Below, piece after piece: positions 24,952 to 33,759 of a stretch of 64,000 bases of DNA. Position numbers and translations under genes: made by a program. The notes under the pieces are model-generated. The model had not been told where the DNA came from. It did not search any database and saw only the letters and a list, made by a program, of their open reading frames with translations. Each line of letters opens with the position of its first letter. Positions within the stretch are counted from its first letter, which is position 1. The DNA comes from Mucilaginibacter oryzae (GTDB taxonomy: Bacteria > Bacteroidota > Bacteroidia > Sphingobacteriales > Sphingobacteriaceae): NCBI RefSeq assembly GCF_003148845.1, contig NZ_QGHA01000017.1:1-64000 (forward strand), written 5' to 3'.

Positions 24952-25041
24952 TATTGCCCGGCCCGCGCGGCACGGCTGCCTGTCAAGGGCCGCGGCCCCG
25001 CCGCGGTTCATATACCCTTGACAGGCAGGCCGGGCAAGCGC
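24952..25041. repeat. Long GC-rich palindrome between two genes
   Basis: Nested arms pair around a centre that is itself GC-rich and palindromic. TTGCCCGGCC near 24953-24962 pairs with GCCGGGCAA near 25029-25037. GCTGCCTGTCAAGGG (24975-24989) pairs with CCCTTGACAGGCAG (25015-25028). CCGCGG repeats lie in the loop at 24990-25006. AGTTTTA (24948-24954) and TAAAACT (25055-25061) extend the symmetry outside. It probably acts as a strong terminator for the RadC-like gene or as a folded DNA element of the mobile island. Confidence 0.75.
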
Positions 25042-25061
25042 GACCTTTGCAGCCTAAAACT

Positions 25062-25646
25062 TTAATGCTTAGCGGGAACATGCGCCCGCCGTCCCAACTC
25101 CAGCGCCGCCATGAGCGTAGCCGCCTTGGCAACGCCCACCCCGGGAAACCGGCAGTAATCTTCGGCGGACCTTAACCACAGCCGCGAAGGTTCATGCCCC
25201 ACAGACCCCATGATCTTATGGCAGAGGTCAAGCACCGACAGTTCCGACGAACCCGTGCCGAGCAATATGGCCAGCAATTCCGCATCGCTCAGCGCACCGG
25301 CTCCTAAAGCATGCAGCTTTTCCCGCGGCCGGTCATATTCGGCAATGGCTTTCATACCTTTGTGGTTCTTCACCGCATTCATTTCCGCTTCCGGCAGATC
25401 CAGCTGGCCATAAGCCACCTGGCCCAATATCATTGAAAACGCTTCTACGAACATCGCCAGGTCTTCCTGCCAGATCAGTATCGTTTGCCGGCAATGCGTG
25501 TTAGGATTGGGAAAGTATTCACTGACAGTGAACAATATAAAGTAAGTATCATTTAGCGCCCTTTTTACGTCAATATAATATCGCATCCTTCCGCGGCTAA
25601 ATGTTTCGCTGGCCAGTGTCGGGTAATTTGTCTTAATTGTTTCCAT
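25062..25646 (-). CDS. PUR-domain / RadC N-terminal fusion lacking the JAB domain
   Basis: 194 residues, start METIKTNYPT chosen because it lies at the beginning of homology (the frame extends 16 codons upstream). Residues 10-85 are a PUR/DUF3276 nucleic-acid-binding domain (FSRGRMRYYIDVKRALNDTY). Residues 100-194 match the helix-hairpin-helix N-terminal domain of RadC-like UPF0758 proteins (KLHALGAGALSDAELLAILL, then FPGVGVAKAATLMAALELGR). The MPN/JAB metalloprotease-like domain that normally follows is missing and the gene ends cleanly with a stop. Likely binds single-stranded or branched DNA of the mobile element. Divergent from the next gene. Confidence 0.75.
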   Translation of the reverse strand: METIKTNYPTLASETFSRGRMRYYIDVKRALNDTYFILFTVSEYFPNPNTHCRQTILIWQEDLAMFVEAFSMILGQVAYGQLDLPEAEMNAVKNHKGMKAIAEYDRPREKLHALGAGALSDAELLAILLGTGSSELSVLDLCHKIMGSVGHEPSRLWLRSAEDYCRFPGVGVAKAATLMAALELGRRAHVPAKH

Positions 25647-25758
25647 GGTAGGTACTTGTTTGTTCCCTGCAAAATTGAAAACAAGCGCAATCATTTCCCG
25701 GAGATCACTGTTGTTTAATCGATTATATACGTTTCACTACCAGTCGATACCTTCAGCC

Positions 25759-26211
25759 ATGGATGAAGAAAAAGCCGTAGCCCAACCCAAAACCTGCCTC
25801 GAATGCGGCCTGGAACTTGGTGCCGGCCGGAGTGACCGCAAGTTTTGCGATCATTATTGCCGCATCGCGTACAACAATAAGCGGCGGTCTGAAGGCATCA
25901 CCAGATCCGCAGTACCTGTCGAGCCTGATCCCGAACAACAAGATATCGACCGTGACATCGCTGCGATGAACAAGATCTTTGACATCCTGGTCAGTAACCG
26001 TATCAAGCTATTCAACATGTACCATATTTTTGAAAGGCGGGTACCCATCAGCGATTTCCACCGCTTCGGCATCAATCTCAAGTATTATACCAGCGAACAC
26101 CAAGATGACTATTATGAAACGCTATTCAAAATGTGTTTTGATTACGGCTATCACATCGACGGCGAGATCGTTTACATCACTTACAGTGGCAGCGAGCTCT
26201 ACTTCAACTAA
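25759..26211 (+). CDS. Zinc-finger DNA-binding-like protein
   Basis: 150 residues, start MDEEKAVAQPKTCLECGLEL preferred over an upstream in-frame ATG that overlaps the divergent gene. CLECG ... KFCDHYCRIAYNNKRR (residues 12-40) is a C-x2-C ... C-x3-C zinc ribbon of the DUF2116 kind. The C-terminal part (DIDRDIAAMNKIFDILVSNR, then FGINLKYYTSEHQDDYYETL) is a helical domain repeated elsewhere in the window as broken copies at 33679 and probably 38472. Likely a small regulator carried by these mobile elements. Confidence 0.65.
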   Translation: MDEEKAVAQPKTCLECGLELGAGRSDRKFCDHYCRIAYNNKRRSEGITRSAVPVEPDPEQQDIDRDIAAMNKIFDILVSNRIKLFNMYHIFERRVPISDFHRFGINLKYYTSEHQDDYYETLFKMCFDYGYHIDGEIVYITYSGSELYFN

Positions 26212-26250
26212 AAAGACCAAACCGTCCGCCAACACAATTGATCAGCAACT

Positions 26251-26320
26251 GCCGCTGTTTTGGTCAGCGCAGGGACGGCTTTAGCCGCCTGCGCTGGCGC
26301 AGCGCAACCAAAACGGCGGC
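26251..26320. repeat. Large imperfect inverted repeat
   Basis: GCCGCTGTTTTGGT (26251-26264) pairs with ACCAAAACGGCGGC (26307-26320) with one mismatch. CAGCGCAGG (26265-26273) pairs with CCTGCGCTG (26288-26296). A second hairpin, AAAAGCGGGT (26337-26346) with ACCTGCTTTT (26374-26383), follows. Together they fill most of the noncoding gap 26212-26600. Confidence 0.7.
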
Positions 26321-26604
26321 TGTTGCGTCGGCGGTGAAAAGCGGGTGAGCCGTAGCGCACAGCGCGTAGGCGAACCTGCTTTTCCCGCAGCAAACCCCCG
26401 AAATAAGAAATGCGATGATCTTGCCAAACCCCAAGGCTCACCTTAGCGGTCTATAGATTCGTGTGATTCGGCGGAAATCAAAAATGAACCGACAGCCAAC
26501 GTAATCCCGCCGGGCCGAATGGTGCGATAAAGATAAATTGACGTATATTTACTCTTTCAAAGGGCTGTCGATCTTGACGGCCTATTGTGATAAGGTTTAG
26601 GTTG

Positions 26605-26637
26605 AAAGTCCCCGGCAGCGAGTGTTTTGGGGACTTT
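26605..26637 (+). terminator. Hairpin with T-rich tail
   Basis: AAAGTCCCC (26605-26613) pairs with GGGGACTTT (26629-26637), followed by TATTTG. No gene ends just before it; it may be left from a lost gene. Confidence 0.5.
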
Positions 26638-26668
26638 TATTTGAACTTTCGGCACCTGAATCGTTGTC

Positions 26669-26884
26669 TTGAAAAGATCGCTTACCCTGCTGTTACTTTT
26701 CGTTTGCTTTATCCTCAGCGCGCCAGCGCAAACCATCAACGCTGCCTATGTCAAGGCGCTCTATAAAAAATACCCAACTCAACAGTCCGATCTCTGCCCT
26801 TCTTGTAAACTCTGGTTCAATCCGTTCCACCGATCCGTGACTGCTACCGCCGAGCACCGGCCTATAGTTACCTTCTACATATAA
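26669..26884 (+). pseudogene. Truncated secreted nuclease, N-terminal fragment
   Basis: The frame starts at TTG with a signal peptide (KRSLTLLLLFVCFILSAPAQ). It then reads INAAYVKALYKKYPTQQSDL, CPSCKLWFNPF and EHRPIVTFYI before a stop. This matches the first third of the intact nuclease at 47339-48136 (TYVHALQQKYPS, CPACKLWENPYF, HRPVVTYYIY) and breaks off at the same tyrosine-isoleucine. The catalytic part is missing, so it cannot be an active enzyme. Confidence 0.8.
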
Positions 26885-27080
26885 CAGCGTATATAGCGCC
26901 CTTCCAGCATCGCCTGTAATGACCAGTACAGGTAGACCACTGACCAGGCGGCGATCTGGCATTTCCAGTAAAGTGAGGACCTTAGTGGACATCTGCTTTG
27001 AATGAATCAAAGCAACATAATACCTGTCAGATCTGAAAAACAAAGTACAAGGGCGCAGTAATTGGGGGATGAACGCAGCT

Positions 27081-28526
27081 TTAAGGTTGATCGACGACCG
27101 CTTTACCAGCGATAGGTTTCAATGCTTTCAGCGGCGCTTTCATAAATTCATCCAGGTAATTCACACCGTCAGCCGAATAACCTGCCCCGTGTCCTTTATC
27201 ATGGAGGATCAATAGCTGCGCGTGAGGTAGCCCCAGTTTGATCTGCCGGTTAAAGGAAGGACGGCACCAGGGGTCAACGTCACCTGCCGAGATCAGCGCC
27301 GGAACAGCTGAACGTACCAATGTTCTGATCTTTTTCGGAACGGGGCGTACCTGCCAGCAATCGCAGACAGGGTGATCGACGTCATTGAACGCGTAACCCG
27401 CCAGCCACGGGAAGCGCTTTTCTTCCTGTGCCTCGATCGTTCTGTTGGAAAAAGCGATCTGCCCGCTGCAATAGACCGAGTAACGCATGGCCAGGCTCAC
27501 CGATGGGTTTCCGGCAAAATACTCGTCCAACACCTCCCGCACATAAGGTCCGTGACGTCCGCTGACGATCTCGGATATCACAAAGGGCACCGACTTGACC
27601 TGTGCAGTGTTCAAACGATTGACGACCGCATCCAGCAATTCCTGTTTACTATAATGAACGGTAATACTGTCGGTACTATTTTTCTCCAGGTACCGGATCG
27701 TGAATTTTTTGTTGCCTAATCCTGTGAAATATTGGCGGAAACGGGTTTTGAGGCCCTTGTAGGCTGCCGACGAATCTGCCTCGCAATTTCTAAATACCTG
27801 ATCCAGCGCCTCGTTGATATTCTTCAGCGCGTTCTCTTCATAAGTGACGAAGGCCGGCAGCGGTGAATTGAGCACCAGGAGCCGCACGGCCTCCGGATGG
27901 ATCTGTGCGACAGACAACATCAGACCGCCGCTGTAAGAAATGCCTACAAGATTCAGTGAGTCGAGGTGCAGCGCCAGCCGCAGGTCGTTGATGTCCTCTA
28001 CGCTTTCGGCCGTATTGTAAGCCGAAAGATCTACACCCTGCGCGACCAGGCGGTCACGCGCATGCTTCACGGCCAGCAGTACCAAACTATCCTTGTTTCG
28101 GTTTTCCCGGTAACTTTGTCTGATCGCCTCATAGACTTCATTCGCTTCCAGGCTCGGTATCGTCCGCTCAGTACCCCGCTGTTCGAAAGCGATAAAGCCC
28201 CCATATTTTAAAAAGCCCGAATTATAGGTAACGCTATCAATATTTGCCGCGGTGCTGTAGCCCGGTCCGCCGGTCATATATAAAGATACATGCTTACGCG
28301 AATCCTGATCAGGTCGGCGTACAAAGAAAAAGGGTAGCTTCACCTTTCTTCCATTGGGTTTGGCCCGGTTCTCGGGCACGACCAAATAGCCGGTCTTGAT
28401 GATCAGTCGCGGGTCTGCCCTGACCCGTTGCGGGTAAGGTTCAATGCTGACCGGGTATTTTTGCGCAAATGTCGGCAAAGTAAACAAAAGCGATAGATAG
28501 ATGGTGATCGTAAATTGACGTTTCAT
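27081..28526 (-). CDS. Secreted alpha/beta hydrolase with TAP-like C-terminus
   Basis: 481 residues. Signal peptide MKRQFTITIYLSLLFTLPTFA. The alpha/beta-hydrolase core has a GGPGYS oxyanion loop near residue 88, the nucleophile elbow GISYSGG near residue 200, a C-terminal aspartate in ISAGDVDPWC near 430, and the histidine in DKGHGAGYS near 455. The layout is that of proline iminopeptidase / tripeptidyl (TAP) hydrolases, which release residues from peptide N-termini. The elbow serine follows tyrosine-free G-x-S-x-S, a slight variant of G-x-S-x-G. An AraC regulator is encoded upstream on the same strand. Confidence 0.8.
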   Translation of the reverse strand: MKRQFTITIYLSLLFTLPTFAQKYPVSIEPYPQRVRADPRLIIKTGYLVVPENRAKPNGRKVKLPFFFVRRPDQDSRKHVSLYMTGGPGYSTAANIDSVTYNSGFLKYGGFIAFEQRGTERTIPSLEANEVYEAIRQSYRENRNKDSLVLLAVKHARDRLVAQGVDLSAYNTAESVEDINDLRLALHLDSLNLVGISYSGGLMLSVAQIHPEAVRLLVLNSPLPAFVTYEENALKNINEALDQVFRNCEADSSAAYKGLKTRFRQYFTGLGNKKFTIRYLEKNSTDSITVHYSKQELLDAVVNRLNTAQVKSVPFVISEIVSGRHGPYVREVLDEYFAGNPSVSLAMRYSVYCSGQIAFSNRTIEAQEEKRFPWLAGYAFNDVDHPVCDCWQVRPVPKKIRTLVRSAVPALISAGDVDPWCRPSFNRQIKLGLPHAQLLILHDKGHGAGYSADGVNYLDEFMKAPLKALKPIAGKAVVDQP

Positions 28527-28587
28527 TTTACAAAATAAACCGGTTGTGTAACCCTGCTAAAGTAAAAATCGGACAATCGGCGATGTT

Positions 28588-29406
28588 TTAGAACACTTCG
28601 CTGATCTTTCGGCCGGTAAATTTGAAGACATCCTTATAAAAATGTGCCGGATCATAATAACCATATTCCCAGGGCTTAAAATTACTGCGGTCGCTGACCA
28701 TGGCCGTCAACGCCGTACGGGCCCGCAATACAGAAAAGTAAGTTTTAGGGGCCACGCCGATCACCCGGTTAAAGTAGCGGTTGATGCTTTTTGAAGTAAT
28801 GAATAACCGTTCGGCGACTTCCGAAGTATTCAACTGCATCCCCGCAGCTGTGTACTCACCGATGGCTTCTCTTACCAAACGCGTGTAATGGTCTGTTGCC
28901 CTGCCTTTTCTGGCACCCAGCAAATAAGTCTCCGTGATACGCACGCGATCTTCGAAAGACGCCGCGGCCCTGATCGAACCCAGTAAGCTCGCGGGTAAGA
29001 TATGGTCAAGCGTGATCACCTGGTTTGCCATTGATATCTGGTTGAAACCTAATACCGCCTCAAGCCCGCCCGGGTAGAATTTGACCGTAAAGATCCGGTC
29101 TTCCGGACGGTTATGCCGTTTTACAGTACCGTTGCGCAGGATAAGGATATCCTGGTCGTCGTTGATCGAAGATCGCTTACCGCCCACGTCGATCAGGTAG
29201 CCGCCGCTTAAGTTAATATAAAAAGTAGGCGTCCAGCTTTCAAACATCGTCACACTGGCGTGCCCCTGGTCAAAGTAACTGTCGCATTTTTCAGCCGAGG
29301 TTTCAGAAAAAAAATCCACGTAAGGCAACAACTCACCGCAGGGTGCGGTAAAGTCATAGATCTCCCGGATATCCTGAAATATTTCGATCATAGCAAGGTC
29401 GCTCAT
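28588..29406 (-). CDS. AraC-family transcriptional regulator
   Basis: 272 residues. The N-terminal half (residues 10-165) is a cupin-like sensor (ILILRNGTVKRHNRPEDRIF, VKFYPGGLEAVLGF). The C-terminal half has the two HTH motifs of AraC: STSEVAERLF-like helix as LNTSEVAERLFITSKSINRY, then PWEYGYYDPAHFYKDVFKFT. It may control the hydrolase 61 bp downstream. The start could also be M5. Confidence 0.8.
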   Translation of the reverse strand: MSDLAMIEIFQDIREIYDFTAPCGELLPYVDFFSETSAEKCDSYFDQGHASVTMFESWTPTFYINLSGGYLIDVGGKRSSINDDQDILILRNGTVKRHNRPEDRIFTVKFYPGGLEAVLGFNQISMANQVITLDHILPASLLGSIRAAASFEDRVRITETYLLGARKGRATDHYTRLVREAIGEYTAAGMQLNTSEVAERLFITSKSINRYFNRVIGVAPKTYFSVLRARTALTAMVSDRSNFKPWEYGYYDPAHFYKDVFKFTGRKISEVF

Positions 29407-29511
29407 GATAAGACGGGTCTTTACGCCTAAAGGTTACAGTATTTAAAGTTCGATCTTTAGCGACGGAAATTAATATTTGCAGTTATTATTTGCCAAACAC
29501 CTAAATAGCCA

Positions 29512-29694
29512 ATGGAGCTCTCCGGAATGATCAATATCAGAAACCAGATCTTCCACCATTCAGCGGGTTATGTATTTTTAATCTGCATTGGGGTAAGTTT
29601 TGGGCGCCCGGCCCAGGCGCAACCTTCAGTTAAAGACAGTATCGTTCGCTTAACCGAACGACGTACGGTTACCGGGTTTAAGTTCGGGGTATAA
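29512..29694 (+). pseudogene. Truncated secreted protein, N-terminal fragment
   Basis: A 60-residue frame with a plausible signal peptide (HHSAGYVFLICIGVSFGRPAQA) followed by VKDSIVRLTERRTVTGFKFGV and a stop. It ends inside another fragment on the opposite strand (29650-30018). Too short for a typical exported protein; most likely the left end of a gene cut by recombination. Confidence 0.4.
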
Positions 29695-30018
29695 TTCCCG
29701 GAAGTGCCCGATCTGCGCTTCGAGTTGTTCTCCGGCTGAATCGATCACTGTCCGTTCGCGTTGCAATGAGTCCCAGAAGCCAGGATCACTCTTTAATAAG
29801 CCCAGCCATTTGCGGTCCAGGCCGTCTTTATTGCGCATGAAAGCCTGTAAGCCTTCGCTGGCTACAACGATGTAAAGCCGGTTAACGAGTAACCTTTGTT
29901 TCGCCGTTTCTGTAGTGGCGCTCAGCCTGTCCCGTAGGTTCCAGAAGTGTTGCCAGTCGCTTTGATAAACTTTTTGGGCGTGGCAAAGCGCCGGTACCAG
30001 TGGAAACAGTAATATCAA
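29650..30018 (-). pseudogene. Truncated secreted GldB/DUF2268-like protein
   Basis: The frame begins at TTG with a signal-like segment (ILLFPLVPALCHA). An ATG-AAA just upstream is one frame off, suggesting a frameshift at the very start. The text that follows (SDWQHFWNLRDRLSATTETA, LYIVVASEGLQAFM, WDSLQRERT, FRELYPELKPG) resembles the N-terminal part of GldB/DUF2268-type metallopeptidases of Bacteroidota, whose HExxH domain should come after 'YPELKP'. Here the protein stops instead, so the catalytic part is lost. Confidence 0.55.
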
Positions 30019-30042
30019 CTTTTCATCGTTTTGGGTTCTTGA

Positions 30043-33000
30043 TCATTCGGCTCTTAAACTCTTGACCGGATCGGCCAGGGCTGCTTTGACAGATTGGAAA
30101 CTGATGGTGAACAGGGCAACCAAGATAACCAGCAGGCCGCCTGCAGCGAACAGCCACCAGCTCAGCGCGATCCGGTAGGGATAATGCTGCAGCCACCGGC
30201 TGGTGGCCAGCCAGGCAACAGGCAGGGCGATAACCAGCGCTGCCAGGATCAGTTTTAAAAATTCTGCTGACAGGATGGCTACAATGTTGGTCGCCGGGGC
30301 GCCCAGTACCTTGCGTACGCCGATCTCCTTGAGACGTTTTTCGACCGCTAAGACGGATAAGCCGAAAAGCCCGATACATGAAATAAAAATGGTCAGTAGG
30401 GCGCTGTAAAAAATAATCGCTTTCCAGCGGGCTTCTGCCGCATAGTTTTGTGCATTCTGATCTTGTTTAAAGGTATAGATGAACGGACTTAAAGGAAAGA
30501 GCTCCCGGAAAACCCTGCCAATGGACCGCACACTCGCTGTTTCCGTGCCGGGCCTGATCTTGATATACAACATCCCATAGTCGGCCGCATTCATAGTAAA
30601 CAACTGAGGGCCTATCTTTTCCGTCAACGGTTTATCATGGTAATCTTTTACTACCCCGACAACGGTGTAGGCGCCACCGTTTCCAAAACCGTTTACCTGT
30701 TGCCCTAACGGCTGCGCCCAGCCGGTCTCTTTGACGAAGGCTTCATTGACCAGCGCCGCCTGCTTCTGGTCTGATGGGTATTGTGCAGAAAAATTGCGTC
30801 CTGCCGCAATGGGGATGTGCAACAGCGGCAAATAAGCGTCATCGATGGTTACGGCGGAAATGTTCACCTGTTGCCCACCGTTTACGCTGACAGTATTATT
30901 CAGGTAACCGCCATTCCTTACCGCAACAGCCACGATACCGGGATCTTTCATCAGTTGCTCCTTAAATAGGGCAGCTTCGCTGCGAGATAGTGGGAATTTG
31001 TCTACGGTGATCAGGTCTCGGTCATCATAGCCGAGCCGTTCCGAGGTCAGGTAACGGAATTGCAGGAAAATAGCCATAGATCCGATGATCAGCAACGACG
31101 CCAGTGCGAACTGGAAGACAACCAGGCCTTTTTGCAAAGAATTTTTGCCGGCCAGATTAAAACGGCTGTAAAGCGTCTGGACGGGCTGATAACCGGACAA
31201 GACCAGGGCTGGATAAATCCCTGCCAGTAAACTGGTGACCAAAAAGAGGATGATGTACCAGCTGACCAGCCTGATATTGAACAGGTAGGAAAGCGCGAGT
31301 ACCTTATTGGACAACTGATTAAACACCGGTAGACTCACGAGTACGATCACGATGGCGAGGATAAAGGCGACGAGGCAAAGCATGAACGATTCACCGAGGA
31401 ATTGCAGCCGCAGTTGCTGTTTCGTACCGCCGATCACTTTTCGTATACCGATCTCCTTGGCGCGTTTAACGGACCGCGCGATCGTCAGGTTGACAAAGTT
31501 GATGCAGGCGATCGCCAGCACAAAAAGGGCGATCGCGGAAAGAATATAAGTGTATTCGGGATCGCTTTTATCGGCCAGGGCTTCGTTCTCGTTGGGTACG
31601 GCCGTTCCCAGGTGGATCGCTGTCAGCGGTTCCAGGAAGTAAGAAATGCCGATGTTCTTCACTTTGAACTTGTGCTTAATTTCGCTGATCGCTTCACTGC
31701 CGTCTGATTCAAATACCTTTTGCATTTTGGTCTCAACGGCTTTCAGATCCGCTCCCGGCGCCAGGACGACGAAAGTGCTGAGAAAGGAATTGAACCAGTT
31801 GCCATTGTTTTTTTCGTCGGTGGCCGAAACTTTCAGCGGCAGCAATACCTGGAATTTGATCGAGGAGTTCTGCGGGCAGTCCCTGGCGATACCCGTAATG
31901 ACATAGGGCTGGAAAAGGCTGTCTGCTTTCAGTAAAATGATCTTCCCCAGCGCCTGGCTGGTGCCGAAATACTTTTTCGCCATCTCTTCCGTGATCACGG
32001 CCGACCGGGGGTCACGCAGGGCAGTTCGCGCATCACCGCCGAGCAAGGGGAAATTAAAGACGGACAAGAAATTCGTATCGGCAAAACAGACAGCCTGTGA
32101 CCGGATGTCGTTGTCTGTTTTAACGTCTGCCTGTGCCGGCTGAAAGCGCACGAAACGCTTTATCTCCGGAATGTTGGCGGCAAAGCGTGGCCCGGGGAAA
32201 TAACCGGTATAACTGCCGCGGGATACGCTTCCGTCATTCTTTGTCGTTTGTTTATCGATGCGGTAGATCCGGCTCACCTGATCATGAAAACGGTCGTAAC
32301 TCAATTCATCCTGGATATAAAGGAGGATCAGCATGGCGCAGGCCAGCCCGATGCTTAAGCCGACGATGTTGATACCCGCATACGTTTTGTTCTGCAGCAA
32401 GTTCCGGAAGGCTGTTTTTAAATAATTCCTTAACATAAAATGGTGTATTGTCTTTTCCGTGGCCCGGACTACCGGGATATCCGGGGACAATATTACCGGT
32501 GCAAGGGCGGATCGGGGTGCCGATTTAGGAAATGGTACCTCTTTTTTTAAACAGGTCTTGTACTCCGCAGGCGTTTTTCCGGTCAGTTCTTTGAATACCC
32601 GGTTAAATGTCGTTTTTGAATTAAACCCTGTATCATAAGCGATACCCAACAACGTGAGCCGGTCGTTCGCCGGGTCCTGCATTTTACGGATGACCTCCCG
32701 AACGCGGAACCCGTTGATCAGATCGTTGAAATTCTTGTCCAGCCCCAGGTTAATAGCGCGGGACAACTCATGCGGGGATAGCTTTAGTTTTGCCGCGAGC
32801 GTGGCTACCGTCAGCTCCGGGTCTTCATAAAAACGGTTGGCGGTGATCAGTTCTTTGATGCGTCGGCCCAGCTCCCTTTCCGTGAGTCGATCTGTCCACC
32901 GCAGGTCAGGCGGGTGAACGCCAGTGGGTTGAAGCACAGCGCCCGCCGCCATTCCCATCAATACAAAGGCGATGGCAAAAGCAAAGATGCCATTGAAAAC

Positions 33001-33453
33001 CGCCAACAGGCACAGCACACTTAAAAGGAACAGGCACTTTTCCAGCCTACGGAAAGTAAACCGGGGGCGATCCATGAGGACCGGCTTCAGCTCGCCGTAG
33101 AACTGTTGGATCAGCCGGTAAGCCAGATATAAATACACAATAGCCCAGACAGCATTCAGCCACGCCGGCAGCCAGTAGCAGGCGACAAGGGTGCAGCCAT
33201 GCAGCAGGTCTTTCAGCAGGAATGGTCGTTGCGGCCAAGCTGACTGACGGACATAAAAATACAGCGATACGCCGAGGGCCGGGAACGCAACAAGAAAGAG
33301 TGTGCTTGTTTTCAATAGCGCCGCCGTCAAAGCCAAGCTTAAAAACAGGTTGGCTTGCCGGTTATCGTTCTTTGCTAAACAGGAAAGCAGCGCGATTGTT
33401 AACCCGGAAAACAGGGTGCCCAGTGAAATCAGGTTATAAATGGTGCTATACAT
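30043..33453 (-). CDS. Membrane AraC regulator fused to an FtsX-type ABC permease
   Basis: 1136 residues in one frame. Residues 1-160 have about five membrane segments. Residues 195-305 carry an AraC HTH (DPELTVATLAAKLKLSPHEL, RLTLLGIAYDTGFNSKTTFN, VFKELTGKTPAEYK). A 35-residue linker leads to MLRNYLKTAFRNLLQNKTYA at residue 340, the normal start of an 800-residue MacB/FtsX permease. From there on, two FtsX blocks (KEIGIRKVIGGTKQQLRLQF and KEIGVRKVLGAPATNIVAIL) and periplasmic MacB domains follow, ending PVKSLRAE. Internal initiation at 32436 could give a separate permease. No LolD-like ATPase is adjacent. Confidence 0.8.
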   Translation of the reverse strand: MYSTIYNLISLGTLFSGLTIALLSCLAKNDNRQANLFLSLALTAALLKTSTLFLVAFPALGVSLYFYVRQSAWPQRPFLLKDLLHGCTLVACYWLPAWLNAVWAIVYLYLAYRLIQQFYGELKPVLMDRPRFTFRRLEKCLFLLSVLCLLAVFNGIFAFAIAFVLMGMAAGAVLQPTGVHPPDLRWTDRLTERELGRRIKELITANRFYEDPELTVATLAAKLKLSPHELSRAINLGLDKNFNDLINGFRVREVIRKMQDPANDRLTLLGIAYDTGFNSKTTFNRVFKELTGKTPAEYKTCLKKEVPFPKSAPRSALAPVILSPDIPVVRATEKTIHHFMLRNYLKTAFRNLLQNKTYAGINIVGLSIGLACAMLILLYIQDELSYDRFHDQVSRIYRIDKQTTKNDGSVSRGSYTGYFPGPRFAANIPEIKRFVRFQPAQADVKTDNDIRSQAVCFADTNFLSVFNFPLLGGDARTALRDPRSAVITEEMAKKYFGTSQALGKIILLKADSLFQPYVITGIARDCPQNSSIKFQVLLPLKVSATDEKNNGNWFNSFLSTFVVLAPGADLKAVETKMQKVFESDGSEAISEIKHKFKVKNIGISYFLEPLTAIHLGTAVPNENEALADKSDPEYTYILSAIALFVLAIACINFVNLTIARSVKRAKEIGIRKVIGGTKQQLRLQFLGESFMLCLVAFILAIVIVLVSLPVFNQLSNKVLALSYLFNIRLVSWYIILFLVTSLLAGIYPALVLSGYQPVQTLYSRFNLAGKNSLQKGLVVFQFALASLLIIGSMAIFLQFRYLTSERLGYDDRDLITVDKFPLSRSEAALFKEQLMKDPGIVAVAVRNGGYLNNTVSVNGGQQVNISAVTIDDAYLPLLHIPIAAGRNFSAQYPSDQKQAALVNEAFVKETGWAQPLGQQVNGFGNGGAYTVVGVVKDYHDKPLTEKIGPQLFTMNAADYGMLYIKIRPGTETASVRSIGRVFRELFPLSPFIYTFKQDQNAQNYAAEARWKAIIFYSALLTIFISCIGLFGLSVLAVEKRLKEIGVRKVLGAPATNIVAILSAEFLKLILAALVIALPVAWLATSRWLQHYPYRIALSWWLFAAGGLLVILVALFTISFQSVKAALADPVKSLRAE

Positions 33454-33678
33454 GGATGGCGTCGGGTCGTTAATGGCACAAACCCTGTACCGAAATTAAC
33501 AACTTCTTCATTCATAAGTATTTCCAATACCGGATTATTTTAAAGCTGTAACGGCAACGTACACGATAAGTACGGTTTCGATCCAGGGTGATGCCGGGCT
33601 AACCGATCTGAAGACGAAAATATCATTGCCGGGAAGTCAGGATGGCGAGCAAAGGCATAAAACAAATGCCCACCGATC

Positions 33679-33759
33679 GGCATCGATCTGAGGTACCACA
33701 CAAGCGAACATCAGGACGAGTATTATGAGAAGCTATTTAAGTTAATCAAGGGACAATGA
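33679..33759 (+). pseudogene. Fragment of a zinc-finger protein gene like 25759
   Basis: The translation GIDLRYHTSEHQDEYYEKLF aligns with GINLKYYTSEHQDDYYETLF of the intact gene at 25759 and is followed by a stop. Upstream the match ends. It is a remnant about 27 codons long, overlapping the end of the DUF4249 fragment. Confidence 0.7.

Noticed and set aside
26208..26441. 77-residue leftward frame in the noncoding gap
   Set aside because: It runs through the large palindromes, so its composition reflects the inverted repeats rather than a protein.
33540..33720. Open stretch reading like a DnaJ C-terminal segment
   Set aside because: The similarity is weak and rests on a few glycine-rich residues. 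It cannot be told from chance.
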